Of a stretch of DNA of 64,000 nucleotides, positions 17,259 to 25,963 are shown in pieces. The notes below the pieces were generated by a model that had not been told where the DNA came from, searched no databases, and was given only the letters and a program-made list of their open reading frames with translations. The stretch is from Kibdelosporangium sp. MJ126-NF4 (GTDB lineage: Bacteria; Actinomycetota; Actinomycetes; Mycobacteriales; Pseudonocardiaceae): NCBI RefSeq assembly GCF_000826545.1, contig NZ_CDME01000002.1, positions 2,055,187-2,119,186 on the forward strand, given 5' to 3'. Position numbers and translations under genes: made by a program. Position 1 is the first letter of the stretch; every line of letters begins with the position of its first letter.

Positions 17259-18868
17259 CCGCCGATGACTGGCGGAGCGGTCATCTCGTCGGTGCCGAAC
17301 ATGCTGTCCGGGTCCGGCTCGACGAGATAAGAAGGACGCTGGTGCTCCTCGTCCTCGCCACCCTCGCCCCGCCCGGCACCCATACCGCCCATGCCACCCA
17401 TACCAGCGGCACCAGCACGACCACCCGCACCAGCGGCACCACGACCACCACCGGCGGCCTGTTCAGCGGCGAGCCCACCAACACCAGCAGCAGGCCCAGC
17501 CCCAGCCTTGGGCCCACCAGGCCCCGTACCGGTACCTGTGCCTGTTCCCGTGCCCCCGGGGCCATAGCCACCGCCACCCGGCCCGAAACCGCGGCCGCCA
17601 CCAGAACCACCACCGCCACCGGGGCCGAAACCGCCACCGCCGGGCGGCATGAAGCCAGGAGGCATGCCACCGGTGGAAGGGTCATAACCGGAGTTGTTGC
17701 CGAAGTTGGTGCCACGACCACCGGTGTTGGGAATGAAGCCCTGACCGCTGGTCCCGCTGTTGGGGCCACCTTTACCCGGGCCAACACCGCTGCCAGTACC
17801 CGTGCCGATGCCCGCCCCCGGCCTGCCACTGCCCGGCCCACCACCCGGGCCGCCCCCAGGACCGCCGCCGGGAATCAGCCCAGGTCCACTACCTGGCCCA
17901 CCACCAGGACCACTGCCCGGCCCACCGCCAGGCACCTCGCCTGGCCCGCCACCAGGACCTCCACCCGGGCCATCCGGCGGGATCCTCCTGCCAGGCGGCG
18001 GTGGCGGAGGTGGCGGCGGAGGAGGTGTGCCTCCACCGGTCATGGTGGGCGGCTTGGCGAACGCGGGCATCGTGCTGGCTCCGCCGAGCGTGCTGTCGTA
18101 CGTGCCGACCACTTGGACCGCTTGCTGCTTGGCTTCTTGCTGCTGGTTGTACTTGGCCATGTAGGTCGCGTACTTGGTCATGTAGGCGAAGGGGTCCGTG
18201 GTTTTGTCCAGGTCCGCGTTCGCTTTGTCCACGTCGAAGTCGACTGGCGGCGGCATGCTGTTCTTCGCCGTTTCCAGGGCTGAGCTGTACTGCTGGGTTT
18301 GCGTCCCCGCCAGCTGCGCGCTCACACCTGCCGTACCAACCCAGTTACCCACGTCGGCCATGAAGCCGCGGGCGGCGTCACCGGCTTTACCACGCCATTC
18401 CGATTGACTGTTGCCGATGGCTTTCACCACATCGGTCTGAAACTCAACCATCTTGTTGCCGGCTTCAAGCCACTTGGCACCGACAGTTCCGACCTGACCA
18501 GGGTTCACGCCTTCTTTGACCATGGTCTCAAGCTGCTTGTGCTCGTACGCCTGATAGTTCGAACACTGCAACATCGGCGCTGGCCGCGTCTGAACACCTT
18601 GCTGCAATGCAGCAGCCTGATCTCGCATCTGCTGGTCAACGCGCTCTTTTACGGTGCCGTCACGAGAGAGCTCCGTGAAGATCCTCTTCCACCAACTCTG
18701 GTCATTGGCATCACGGTCGTAGTCATGCTCAACCTGCGTCTGCACCTGACCACGGGTGTCCGACTTCCCCCGCATGTCTACGCCGTGCGTGTCCCCCTGA
18801 TGGGTCGGCGGGTGGTAGGCCGTCGACATCCCGGGATTCTGCTCTGGTTGCGCATGCCTCGGCGCCAT
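17255..18868 (-). CDS. WXG/PPE-like protein with Pro- and Gly-rich tail (putative ESX substrate)
   Basis: A 537-residue protein. Residues 95-260 are helical and contain a W158-R-G160 turn (SEWRGKAGDAA) followed by a second helix, as in WXG100/PPE-like secreted proteins. A run of 11 prolines (about 282-292) leads into a long region of Gly-Pro and Gly-Gly repeats, and the end carries a short conserved-looking segment (DSMFGTDEMTAPPVIGG). There is no signal peptide. It follows the DUF3558 lipoprotein by 6 bp. Known actinobacterial relatives sit beside small WXG100-type proteins and are presumed exported by type VII systems; no such machinery is in the window. Confidence 0.65.
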   Translation of the reverse strand: MAPRHAQPEQNPGMSTAYHPPTHQGDTHGVDMRGKSDTRGQVQTQVEHDYDRDANDQSWWKRIFTELSRDGTVKERVDQQMRDQAAALQQGVQTRPAPMLQCSNYQAYEHKQLETMVKEGVNPGQVGTVGAKWLEAGNKMVEFQTDVVKAIGNSQSEWRGKAGDAARGFMADVGNWVGTAGVSAQLAGTQTQQYSSALETAKNSMPPPVDFDVDKANADLDKTTDPFAYMTKYATYMAKYNQQQEAKQQAVQVVGTYDSTLGGASTMPAFAKPPTMTGGGTPPPPPPPPPPPGRRIPPDGPGGGPGGGPGEVPGGGPGSGPGGGPGSGPGLIPGGGPGGGPGGGPGSGRPGAGIGTGTGSGVGPGKGGPNSGTSGQGFIPNTGGRGTNFGNNSGYDPSTGGMPPGFMPPGGGGFGPGGGGGSGGGRGFGPGGGGYGPGGTGTGTGTGTGPGGPKAGAGPAAGVGGLAAEQAAGGGRGAAGAGGRAGAAGMGGMGGMGAGRGEGGEDEEHQRPSYLVEPDPDSMFGTDEMTAPPVIGG

Positions 18869-18874
18869 GGTTAC

Positions 18875-19477
18875 TCAGCTCCCACCCGGCAGTTTCGATT
18901 CAATCATCTGAGCTACTTGCTTTGCAACCTGACAAGCTTTGTCCACATCACTTCCCGTGTTGCCGGTCGCATCGACACGCGAAGAATCGGTAATCGCCAA
19001 ACTTACAACACAAACCGGACCATAAACATACTGCACCGCTTTGTGCTTCCCAACATTTGGAATCGATTTCACTCCTCCGGTCGAGTTCACGTCTTTATGG
19101 CCAAGATTCCCATACACGTTCACTTGAACCAGATACTTGCCTTGATCAGTCGAATCCCAAAGACATCCTTTATCCACGTCCGTCTGACCGTCTTTTACAG
19201 ATCCGGATCCCACCGCCAGTGTTGCTCGCTCCGCAGAAGTCAGCAGTGCACATGCATCGATATCACGCACTGGGTTGTCGCCAGCTGTCGCGCTAGGAGA
19301 AGTTGGCCGAACACCTGAAGTCCCGCCCCCACCTGGCACAGTCGGCCGCCCTGCGCTGGTCGGCAACCCGCCGGATGTCGGCAAGCCTGGCGTCTCAGTT
19401 GTGCACGCGTACAAGCCCACGGTCAGCACGCCGACAGTCACGACCGACCAGACCGAACTTCTCAATGAACGCTTCAC
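18875..19477 (-). CDS. DUF3558-type lipoprotein
   Basis: A 200-residue exported lipoprotein with lipobox cysteine C25 (GLYAC), a Thr/Ser/Pro/Gly-rich linker, and a C-terminal domain that fits DUF3558 (DACALLTSAERATL, then a lone CLWD and a later VCVVSL pair). The GTG at 19477 is used because the longer frame to 19615 runs into the upstream gene. The stretch has clearly lower GC than its neighbours. The family is actinobacterial, of unknown function, and often found beside WXG100 genes as here. Confidence 0.7.
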   Translation of the reverse strand: MKRSLRSSVWSVVTVGVLTVGLYACTTETPGLPTSGGLPTSAGRPTVPGGGGTSGVRPTSPSATAGDNPVRDIDACALLTSAERATLAVGSGSVKDGQTDVDKGCLWDSTDQGKYLVQVNVYGNLGHKDVNSTGGVKSIPNVGKHKAVQYVYGPVCVVSLAITDSSRVDATGNTGSDVDKACQVAKQVAQMIESKLPGGS

Positions 19478-19505
19478 CAGTCCGCAGTTCTTCCTAGTAT
19501 CGATG

Positions 19506-19904
19506 TCACGCCGGATTAATTCCACCCAAGGATGCGCGATTGGCTTCCTCAGTGGCCTTATAGTTCGCCATAGCGGCCTGAATACCTTTTTCAGCCTTAT
19601 CAAGGGATTCGACAAACTGTGTCAGCTGAGTCAGGAAGCCCTGCCCGTCGACCGCAACCTGCTGAGCATAGGGAGCAATCACTTTCGCCGTATCACTGCC
19701 GCCCAACGGCAATTTCTGCGCGATATCCTGCAGCCCTGATTGCTGACGCAGTGCCCACTGCCGCATCGACCTGATGGCTGTGAGCAGAGCTTCGCCGCCG
19801 GTTTCGTTGACCTCGAAGCCTCCACTGGCCGCGGCACCAGCGAACGCATCCATGCTGGAGCCGATGGAGTCCCAGCCTGCACTTCCGCCAACGTCTTCGT
19901 ACAT
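19506..19904 (-). CDS. Small ESX-like helical protein
   Basis: A 132-residue protein that looks like a type VII secretion substrate: no signal peptide, mostly helical, and a Y115-x3-E119 pattern (YKATE) near the C-terminus, like the YxxxD/E export signal. There is no clean WXG turn, so the match is to the broader group (DUF6507/ESX-1-like). The ATG at 19904 has GAGGGG upstream. First gene of a three-gene operon with the DUF3558 lipoprotein and the PPE-like protein. Confidence 0.6.
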   Translation of the reverse strand: MYEDVGGSAGWDSIGSSMDAFAGAAASGGFEVNETGGEALLTAIRSMRQWALRQQSGLQDIAQKLPLGGSDTAKVIAPYAQQVAVDGQGFLTQLTQFVESLDKAEKGIQAAMANYKATEEANRASLGGINPA

Positions 19905-20025
19905 GTCGTCCCCTCGTCCAGCCTCCCTGGGCCACGGTATCAAGGGGTGACGTGGCCCGTCTTGACTGTGACGGAACTGGCGCGTAGATGGTTCCCCTGT
20001 CCTGGTGAATCACCCGGACAGGTGG

Positions 20026-21279
20026 TTAGCCAAGGGTGTATATGAGCGGCACGAACTTGCTGTAGCCGTTGTGGATCGCGTACGCCCGGCCGTCGGCCCA
20101 GACGAAGCGGTAGTCCTCCAGCAGGCTTGTGCCGTCGTTGGGACGCACTGGGGTGGTCGAGGCGACGGTGCCGTCAGTGAGGTTGAAGCGGATGAGACCG
20201 ACGTCGGCGACCATGACCACGGTGGAGCCGTCGGCTGCGATGGGCATAAGAATGCGGGCGTTCCCGGCCTGGGATTCCCAGCGGCGTTGGCCTGTGGTGA
20301 GGTCGTACGCGACTACCCTGTTCGGGCCGCCGGGATACGGGACGGTCACGGTGATCAGTGTCTGGTCCACGACCAGTGTTCTGTACTGGCGGATTCCGCC
20401 TTCTGTGTTCGGTGGGCCGAGGTTGCTCATCGCGAGTTCGTCCGCAGTGCCCGGGATTCGGTGTTTGACCTCGAAGGCCGAGTCCAGGACGAGGTACTCG
20501 GCGTTCCCCGCTTCCTCGTTGTCCAGCACCCACAGGATCGGCGGCGAGGTCGAGACGAATCGGGCACTCAGGACGGCCAGGCCAGCGGTCGCCTTGGTGT
20601 GATCCTTGACCGCCGCCAGGCGCCCATTAGCGCTCACGGAAGCGATGCTGAGATCAGGCAGGTTCGGCCCGAGGCACTGCGCCGCGACGTGCAACGAGGC
20701 CATCGACAGGATTGAGCAGCGGCTTGTGTTGTGCTTCAACGCGATCTTGGACTGTTGTGCCCCATCCGACATGCGGTGGGTCGTCAGGAACGCGTCCCAG
20801 CCGACGTGCAGCAACTCGCCCTGGATATCAAGGTAAGCCTCGTTGGGCGCGCCGTTGATCGCCTCGCGGGGGTCACCGATCGCCGTGTGCCAGCCAGGCT
20901 TGCCTGTATCCGCGTCCAGCACCATCACATGAGTGCAGTCGACGAACCGATCATGCGTTTCGGCGCCGTAGGCCATGGCGATCGCGGTGCCGCCCACAGT
21001 TGGGCTCGCGCCACAGAACAGCGGTACCCCAGGAACGTCCGCAGGTGGTTCAACAGACCACTGGTGCGCACCAGTGGCACGGGAGTAGCTGACGACATAG
21101 CCGTCGGTGGCCACGATCAAGGAGTCGCGGTGCGGCCACGCGTGCAGCAGGTTCCCCCAGATGGGCATGTCCCGGTGGCTCATTGACCACGAGGGACGAA
21201 CGTCAGACACAGGAGCTCCCTTCACGACTGTGCTGCAGCTGGTCACAAGAACGAGAGCGCAGAGCCAGAGGCGGTTCAT
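20026..21279 (-). CDS. Beta-propeller (PQQ-like repeat) lipoprotein
   Basis: A 417-residue lipoprotein; lipobox LVTSC with C15. The mature part has recurring blades such as GYVVSYSRATGAHQWS, MVLDADTGKPGWH and VVAYDLTTGQRRWES, which are PQQ-enzyme-like repeats with W at the blade ends. It is likely an extracellular binding or scaffold propeller; there is no evidence for PQQ. Its ATG overlaps the TGA of the upstream DUF5753 regulator, so production depends on translation of that regulator. That coupling is unusual. Confidence 0.72.
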   Translation of the reverse strand: MNRLWLCALVLVTSCSTVVKGAPVSDVRPSWSMSHRDMPIWGNLLHAWPHRDSLIVATDGYVVSYSRATGAHQWSVEPPADVPGVPLFCGASPTVGGTAIAMAYGAETHDRFVDCTHVMVLDADTGKPGWHTAIGDPREAINGAPNEAYLDIQGELLHVGWDAFLTTHRMSDGAQQSKIALKHNTSRCSILSMASLHVAAQCLGPNLPDLSIASVSANGRLAAVKDHTKATAGLAVLSARFVSTSPPILWVLDNEEAGNAEYLVLDSAFEVKHRIPGTADELAMSNLGPPNTEGGIRQYRTLVVDQTLITVTVPYPGGPNRVVAYDLTTGQRRWESQAGNARILMPIAADGSTVVMVADVGLIRFNLTDGTVASTTPVRPNDGTSLLEDYRFVWADGRAYAIHNGYSKFVPLIYTLG

Positions 21280-22100
21280 CGGTGCCCCGCGATCATCTTG
21301 TGCAGGAGAGCTGTCGAATCGGCTGGGCTCAGCGCGTGTTCGGTCACGTGGTCGAGCACGCACTTGATGGCTGAAACCCGCTCGGGCTCTTGGGCTTCCG
21401 ACAGCCCGAAGTGCGTTTCCGTGAACACCGTGTCGGGTTCCTTGCCGTCGTCGAACGTCAGCAGGATCGCCGACCCGCGCAGCCCGAGGTGCATACCACG
21501 GGAGTGCGACACGATCTGGAACGTGACGTTGGGCAGCTCTGAGCATTCGACCAGATAGCTGAGCTGTGCCTTGTCAACGCCTTGGCACAACGCGGGTTGA
21601 TGCACCAGCGCACGTAGCGACAGCGGGTGATCCGCCGAGAACAAGCGTTGCTGTTGACGCATGCGCACGGCCACAAGGTTGTCGCGGACCTCACGATCTG
21701 CGACCCTCCCCAGAGACTTGTAGGCGTACAACTCGGTCTGCAGCAGGGTCGGCAGGAAGCCGAGCTGGAACTCGGTCTTCGCCGCCGCTTTGTCCTCCAT
21801 GCACAAGTAGCGGTTGTCGTGCCTGGTGTATCGACGCCACCAACTCTGTTGCCTGGCGAGCTGCCAGAGGTCCAGGTACTGCCGCGCCTCCGTGCACACC
21901 ACGCCGTAGACATCGAGGAGGATTACCAACTCGTGGTACGTCGGCAGCTGGTGGATCTCCAGGCGGCTGAGTTTCTTCAGGTCGATGTGCGCTCGCAGAC
22001 CCGCTTCCTCCAGGGTGAACCCGGCTTCGATCCGGAGTCTTCTCAGTTCTCGCTGCAACTGCCTGCCGTAGTAGTTCTGCTCGGCTCGGTATCCGGCCAT
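21276..22100 (-). CDS. XRE-family regulator with DUF5753 domain
   Basis: A 274-residue regulator. Residues 12-65 form a lambda-repressor-like helix-turn-helix (LQRELRRLRIEAGFTLEEAG) and residues 90 onward a DUF5753 domain (LPTLLQTELYAYKSL, ALVHQPAL, NVTFQIVSH). DUF5753 regulators in actinomycetes often sit by DUF397 or signalling genes and control development or antibiotic traits. It is divergent from a second DUF5753 regulator at 22284 and coupled by ATGA to the downstream lipoprotein. Confidence 0.8.
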   Translation of the reverse strand: MAGYRAEQNYYGRQLQRELRRLRIEAGFTLEEAGLRAHIDLKKLSRLEIHQLPTYHELVILLDVYGVVCTEARQYLDLWQLARQQSWWRRYTRHDNRYLCMEDKAAAKTEFQLGFLPTLLQTELYAYKSLGRVADREVRDNLVAVRMRQQQRLFSADHPLSLRALVHQPALCQGVDKAQLSYLVECSELPNVTFQIVSHSRGMHLGLRGSAILLTFDDGKEPDTVFTETHFGLSEAQEPERVSAIKCVLDHVTEHALSPADSTALLHKMIAGHR

Positions 22101-22209
22101 GTCCGCCTCACATCGATGTGCACCTCGATGGCAGGCACTTCGCGAGTCGGCATCCGCACGCCTCGACCCGCCACGAAGCACAACAGGGGTCTGTCGCGCA
22201 ACATTCTGG

Positions 22210-22222
22210 TGTCGCGGCGACA
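22210..22222. promoter_or_regulatory. Palindrome between two divergent XRE regulators
   Basis: TGTCGC-g-GCGACA is a perfect 13-bp inverted repeat lying between the starts at 22100 and 22284. Two looser TGTCGC-type half-sites flank it (about 22193 and 22253). This is the expected position for shared autoregulation by one or both helix-turn-helix proteins. Assignment of binding is inference. Confidence 0.45.
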
Positions 22223-22283
22223 GCCACGCAATGTATCGATTGGGGGATGATCTGTCGCACTGTGTTACGTCTAAGATCACGGC

Positions 22284-23141
22284 GTGGGAGCTTCCAGTCC
22301 CGGCCTGCCGCGAGCGCGGACGCTGGGCGCAGCACTGCGGCAGGCACGCAAGTCCTCAGGCCTGAGCCTGCGCGAGGTAGGGCAGCGAATCAGCATGGCG
22401 CACTCGACGATCGGGCGGTGGGAGAACGGCGAGATCATGCCCTCCACCTCAGATGTGGAGGTGCTGCTCGACTTGTTGAAGATCGACAAGGCCGATCGCG
22501 ACAAGATCATGGCGCTGGCGCAGGACTCGGCCGAGAAAGCATGGCTGGTCTCCGGCTCAAGGCCTCCTGGTATCTCACGGGCGCTGTCCGAGATACTGGA
22601 GTGCGAGCGCACCGCGCGGCACATCACCTACTGGTCTCCGATGGTCATCCCCGGTGTCCTGCAGACCAGCGACTACGCCCGCTCGATCTTCGACCAGAGC
22701 ACGATGTCGCCATCCGAGATACAGACCCTGGTGACATTGCGAATGGGCCGCCGAGACGTCTTTATGCGCGCGGACCCGGCAGAACTGGTCGTGCTGATCG
22801 GCGAACCGGCCATCCATGGTGGCATCGGCGGGCCGAAGACCATGCGCGATCAGCTGCGACACCTGCTCGCGATGAGCAAGCACGATGCGATCAACCTGCA
22901 AGTAGTTCGGTTGAACGGTGAATGGCACCCAGGCCTGTCCGGGCCATTCGTAATGTACAAGTTCCCCATCCAGCCCGCGATCGTCCACTTCGAGCACCAT
23001 CGAAGCGGCGGCTTCCTTGTCGACCAGGAAGACATCGCCGCCTACGAGTCCGCGGTGGATGCCATCCGCCGACACGCGATGAGCATCGAGGAGACCACAG
23101 ACCACATCGCCGAGGTTCTCACCGCACTGGAGGCGCCATGA
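22284..23141 (+). CDS. XRE-family regulator with DUF5753 domain (second)
   Basis: A 285-residue regulator with helix-turn-helix at residues 12-70 (LGAALRQARKSSGLSLREVG, STIGRWENGE) and a DUF5753 domain (ITYWSPMVIPGVLQTSDYAR, LIGEPAIHGGIG, NLQVVRLNGEWHPG). GTG start. It is a divergent relative of the gene at 21276 but not a close copy. A 12-codon frame overlaps its stop, where a DUF397 gene would often be. Confidence 0.82.
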   Translation: MGASSPGLPRARTLGAALRQARKSSGLSLREVGQRISMAHSTIGRWENGEIMPSTSDVEVLLDLLKIDKADRDKIMALAQDSAEKAWLVSGSRPPGISRALSEILECERTARHITYWSPMVIPGVLQTSDYARSIFDQSTMSPSEIQTLVTLRMGRRDVFMRADPAELVVLIGEPAIHGGIGGPKTMRDQLRHLLAMSKHDAINLQVVRLNGEWHPGLSGPFVMYKFPIQPAIVHFEHHRSGGFLVDQEDIAAYESAVDAIRRHAMSIEETTDHIAEVLTALEAP

Positions 23142-23176
23142 CCAGGGCGCGCAACATCAGCAGCTACTGTCTTTAG
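23138..23176 (+). CDS. Very short 12-residue frame after the XRE gene
   Basis: ATG at 23138 overlaps the TGA of the regulator and reads MTRARNISSYCL before a TAG. In many actinomycetes this position holds a DUF397 protein of about 60 residues starting in the same way. Here the frame stops early, so it may be a decayed DUF397 gene, a tiny peptide, or chance. Confidence 0.25.
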   Translation: MTRARNISSYCL

Positions 23177-23194
23177 CCGCGCACCTTCGGACTG

Positions 23195-23839
23195 CTAGGC
23201 CAGCTCGTTCAGCGCCCGGCGAGCCGCGTCCAGTTCCGCCTGCAGGAACGCGATCCGTTCCTCGTGCTGCTGTCTTGCCGCTGTCATCACAGCGCTGATC
23301 GCGTCCTCCACCTGGTTCGGCAGCTCTTTCGCGATCTTGTGGACCGACGCCGCCGGGATCGGCATCGACCGCACACTGCGCTTCTTCCCCACCACCACGT
23401 CGACTGTCCAGTCTCCGTGCGGTGTCGAGTGCAGTGTCACCGTCACTTCCGCCGGTGGCACTGTCCTGCGGCGGGATGTGGCCGGTTTCTTCTTCGCCGG
23501 AGACGGGGACGAGGACGCCGCCTCCGGTTGGTAGATCTGCTCGTCGACAGCGGCAGCAGCAGCGACCGTGGCCGTCGCGGGCTCCGGAGTTGGCTTCTTC
23601 GGTGCCGGACGCTGTTTCGGCCGGGTCAGAGTCAGCTCCGCTTTCGAGAAGGACAACGTGTCCTGCGACCCCGTTGGCTTCACCTCGATGAAGTCTCCTT
23701 GCTCCGGCTTCGCGAAGGAGACCACTTTCCCCGACTTCCCCGGGTCGACGCCCACTGCCCGCCCGGTGAACCACACCGTCGGGGGCTTGCCTTTTTCCAG
23801 ACCGTCACGCAGTTGGGTGATGTCGTCGTCGGAGAGCAT
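23195..23839 (-). CDS. Conserved actinobacterial protein (DUF6319-like)
   Basis: A 214-residue cytoplasmic protein. The N-terminal 70 residues form a small beta domain (LRDGLEKGKPPTVWFTGRAVG, then a GKVV...EVK strand pair), followed by an Ala/Pro/Lys-rich linker (residues 75-125), and a C-terminal domain ending in a long coiled-coil-like helix (QQHEERIAFLQAELDAARRAL). I match it tentatively to DUF6319. Function unknown. It follows the 66-residue gene by 5 bp, so the two form an operon. Confidence 0.55.
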   Translation of the reverse strand: MLSDDDITQLRDGLEKGKPPTVWFTGRAVGVDPGKSGKVVSFAKPEQGDFIEVKPTGSQDTLSFSKAELTLTRPKQRPAPKKPTPEPATATVAAAAAVDEQIYQPEAASSSPSPAKKKPATSRRRTVPPAEVTVTLHSTPHGDWTVDVVVGKKRSVRSMPIPAASVHKIAKELPNQVEDAISAVMTAARQQHEERIAFLQAELDAARRALNELA

Positions 23840-23844
23840 GCTCG

Positions 23845-24045
23845 TTACTCTGCACCACCACGCAAGCGGTACTCACAGCCGTACTCGACCGCGTAGTGCA
23901 GGTCGTAGTGGTGGACTATCTTCGGCCCGCCGTGCAGGTGCACGTGCGTCACTGTTTCCTTCAGTGTCGCGGGCAGCTCCGCGAGCGTGTCCACGCGTCC
24001 GTCCAGCGGTCCGCCGACGTAACGCACGACGTAGTCCTGCGACAT
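23845..24045 (-). CDS. Small hypothetical protein, His/Tyr-rich
   Basis: A 66-residue protein, MSQDYVVRYVGGPLDGR at the start and HHYDLHYAVEYGCEY near the end. The GGPLDG motif is common in small actinobacterial and phage hypothetical proteins. The ATG at 24045 follows a strong GGAGGGAG site; further in-frame ATGs upstream are less well placed. Five bp upstream of the DUF6319-like gene. Confidence 0.55.
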   Translation of the reverse strand: MSQDYVVRYVGGPLDGRVDTLAELPATLKETVTHVHLHGGPKIVHHYDLHYAVEYGCEYRLRGGAE

Positions 24046-24102
24046 CGGCTCTCCCTCCACCATGTGCACTCGCTCCATCGTACTAAGGACCATCATGTAC
24101 GC

Positions 24103-25092
24103 ATGGATCCTGCGAAAGCACTCCGGCTGATCGGCTTCTACCTCGAGCGCAAGGGCGAGCCCACGTTCAAGGTGCAGGCCTTCCGGAAAGCCGCGGCCAC
24201 AGTGGACGACCTGCCTGCCGACGAGGTCCAACTGCGGGCCCGGCGCGGCACGCTCACGCAGCTCCCCGGCATCGGCAAGTCGACAGCCGGTGTCATCACG
24301 GACGCTGTCGCGGGCCGCGAACCCGAGTACCTCTCCCGGCTCATCGAGGAGGCCACGATCCCGGTCGCCGGTGGGCACGACATGCGTGCCGCGCTCAAGG
24401 GCGACTGCCACACGCACTCCGAGTGGTCCGACGGCGGCAGCACCATCCGTGAGATGGCCGAGGCCGCGCGCGACATCGGCCACGAGTGGATGGCGCTCAC
24501 CGACCACTCCCCCAGCCTCACCATCGCCAACGGCCTCACCGCTGAGCGCCTGCGCCGCCAGCTCGACATCGTCGCCGAGCTCAACGACGAGCTCAAGCCG
24601 TTCCGTGTCCTCACCGGCATCGAGGTCGACATCCTGCTCGACGGCAGCCTCGACCAGGACGAGGACCTGCTTGCCCAACTGGACATCGTGGTCGCGAGCG
24701 TGCATTCCAAGCTGCGCATGCCGTCCGCCGAGATGACCCGGCGCATGATCAGGGCCGTCAGCAACCCGCACGTCACCATCCTCGGCCATTGCACCGGGCG
24801 CATGCGCACCGCGAAACGTGACCGGCCGGAGTCCACGTTCAACGCCAAGGCCGTGTTCGAGGCATGCCGGGACAACGGGGTCGCGGTGGAGATCAACTCA
24901 CGGCCCGAGCGGCTCGACCCGCCGCTGCGGCTGCTGCGGACGGCCGTCGAGATCGGCTGCGAGTTCGCGATCGACAGCGACGCGCACGCGCCCGGCCAGC
25001 TCGACTGGCTTCCGCACGGCTGCGAACGGGCTGAGGCGTGCGATGTTCCCGTCGAACGCGTCATCAACACACGGTCGAATCCGACCGGCTGA
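24103..25092 (+). CDS. PHP-domain protein with PolX-like helix-hairpin-helix N-terminus
   Basis: A 329-residue protein. Residues 1-90 resemble the N-terminal part of DNA polymerase X (helix-hairpin-helix LPGIGKSTAG at 54-63), and residues 97-325 are a PHP phosphoesterase domain with metal ligands in DCHTHSEWSDG (H103, H105), LTDHSPS, GIEVDIL, ASVHSKLR, GHCTGR and DSDAHAPGQ. There is no polymerase active site. Such proteins are widespread in actinobacteria and may act as nucleases or phosphatases on DNA ends. Divergent from the small gene at 24045. Confidence 0.82.
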   Translation: MDPAKALRLIGFYLERKGEPTFKVQAFRKAAATVDDLPADEVQLRARRGTLTQLPGIGKSTAGVITDAVAGREPEYLSRLIEEATIPVAGGHDMRAALKGDCHTHSEWSDGGSTIREMAEAARDIGHEWMALTDHSPSLTIANGLTAERLRRQLDIVAELNDELKPFRVLTGIEVDILLDGSLDQDEDLLAQLDIVVASVHSKLRMPSAEMTRRMIRAVSNPHVTILGHCTGRMRTAKRDRPESTFNAKAVFEACRDNGVAVEINSRPERLDPPLRLLRTAVEIGCEFAIDSDAHAPGQLDWLPHGCERAEACDVPVERVINTRSNPTG

Positions 25093-25173
25093 TACGGCAA
25101 TCGGCCGTACCGGTGGTGATCGACACAGCGCTAGCCTCAATGTGCTTTCGCCACCGACTGGAGGATTGCACGA

Positions 25174-25911
25174 ATGACGGCTCAGCCCGGATTGGTTTTC
25201 GGTGTCGATCCCGCCCACTACGACCAGCATCGCCCCGCCGTTCCGGAACTCGCCGCGGAGTGGCTGCTGCCCGACGGCAGCGATGTCGTTGTCGACGTCG
25301 GCGCTGGTACCGGGCATCTGACCCGGATATTGCTGACACGCGCCGCGCACGTCATCGCGGTCGACCCGGACGAACAGATGGTCACCTGGTTACGGGAAAG
25401 GTATCCGGACGCGTCCGTGCACCTCGGCAGTTCCGAGGACCTGCCGGTCGAGACCGCGTCGGCCGACGCGGTTCTCACGAGCAACGCGTGGCATTGGTTC
25501 GACCCGCCCAAAGCGGGCGCCGAAGCCGCGCGGTGCCTCAAACCCGGTGGTGTTCTCGGCGTTTCCTGGCATGACAGGGGCGACAGCGACCTGTGGCTCG
25601 ACGAAGTGCAGAACGTGATCCTGTCCGCGCACCTCCCCGGACAGCCGGTGCACCAACTGCGACTGCCGTCGGACCTGCCGTTCGGCCCGGTGGAGAAACA
25701 CGTCGTCGAATACGAACGCGAGATGACGCCGCGCGAGATCTGCGCGATGCACAGCACCTACAGCGCGACGATCTCACTGCCCGACGACGAACGTTCCGCC
25801 CTGCTCGGGAAACTGCACGACCACCTGGTCGCGCACGCCGAGCAGCGTGGCACGCCGACGCTCGCTATCCCATTCGTCGCCACGCTCTACCGCGCCAAGC
25901 GCCTGGGCTAA
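25174..25911 (+). CDS. Class I SAM-dependent methyltransferase
   Basis: A 245-residue methyltransferase. Motif I is VDVGAGTGHLT (about residues 39-49), followed by VIAVDPDEQM (motif II) and the methyltransferase type 11 strand ADAVLTSNAWHWFD. Substrate unknown. Strong GGAGG ribosome site before the ATG. Single gene with a terminator beyond it. Confidence 0.8.
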   Translation: MTAQPGLVFGVDPAHYDQHRPAVPELAAEWLLPDGSDVVVDVGAGTGHLTRILLTRAAHVIAVDPDEQMVTWLRERYPDASVHLGSSEDLPVETASADAVLTSNAWHWFDPPKAGAEAARCLKPGGVLGVSWHDRGDSDLWLDEVQNVILSAHLPGQPVHQLRLPSDLPFGPVEKHVVEYEREMTPREICAMHSTYSATISLPDDERSALLGKLHDHLVAHAEQRGTPTLAIPFVATLYRAKRLG

Positions 25912-25922
25912 TGATGTCCTAA

Positions 25923-25955
25923 TGGGACAGTCGGAGGAGTTGCCCGGCTGTCCCA
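25923..25955. terminator. Bidirectional hairpin terminator
   Basis: TGGGACAGTCGG (25923-25934) pairs with CCGGCTGTCCCA (25944-25955), one G-U pair, nine-base loop. It sits between two convergent stops (25911 and 25964), so it can serve both genes. Confidence 0.6.
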
Positions 25956-25963
25956 ATCGGGCG

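Noticed and set aside
17441..18060. Repetitive DNA resembling a repeat array
   Set aside because: The repeats are imperfect Gly/Pro codon repeats inside a coding frame, with no regular spacers, so not a CRISPR array.
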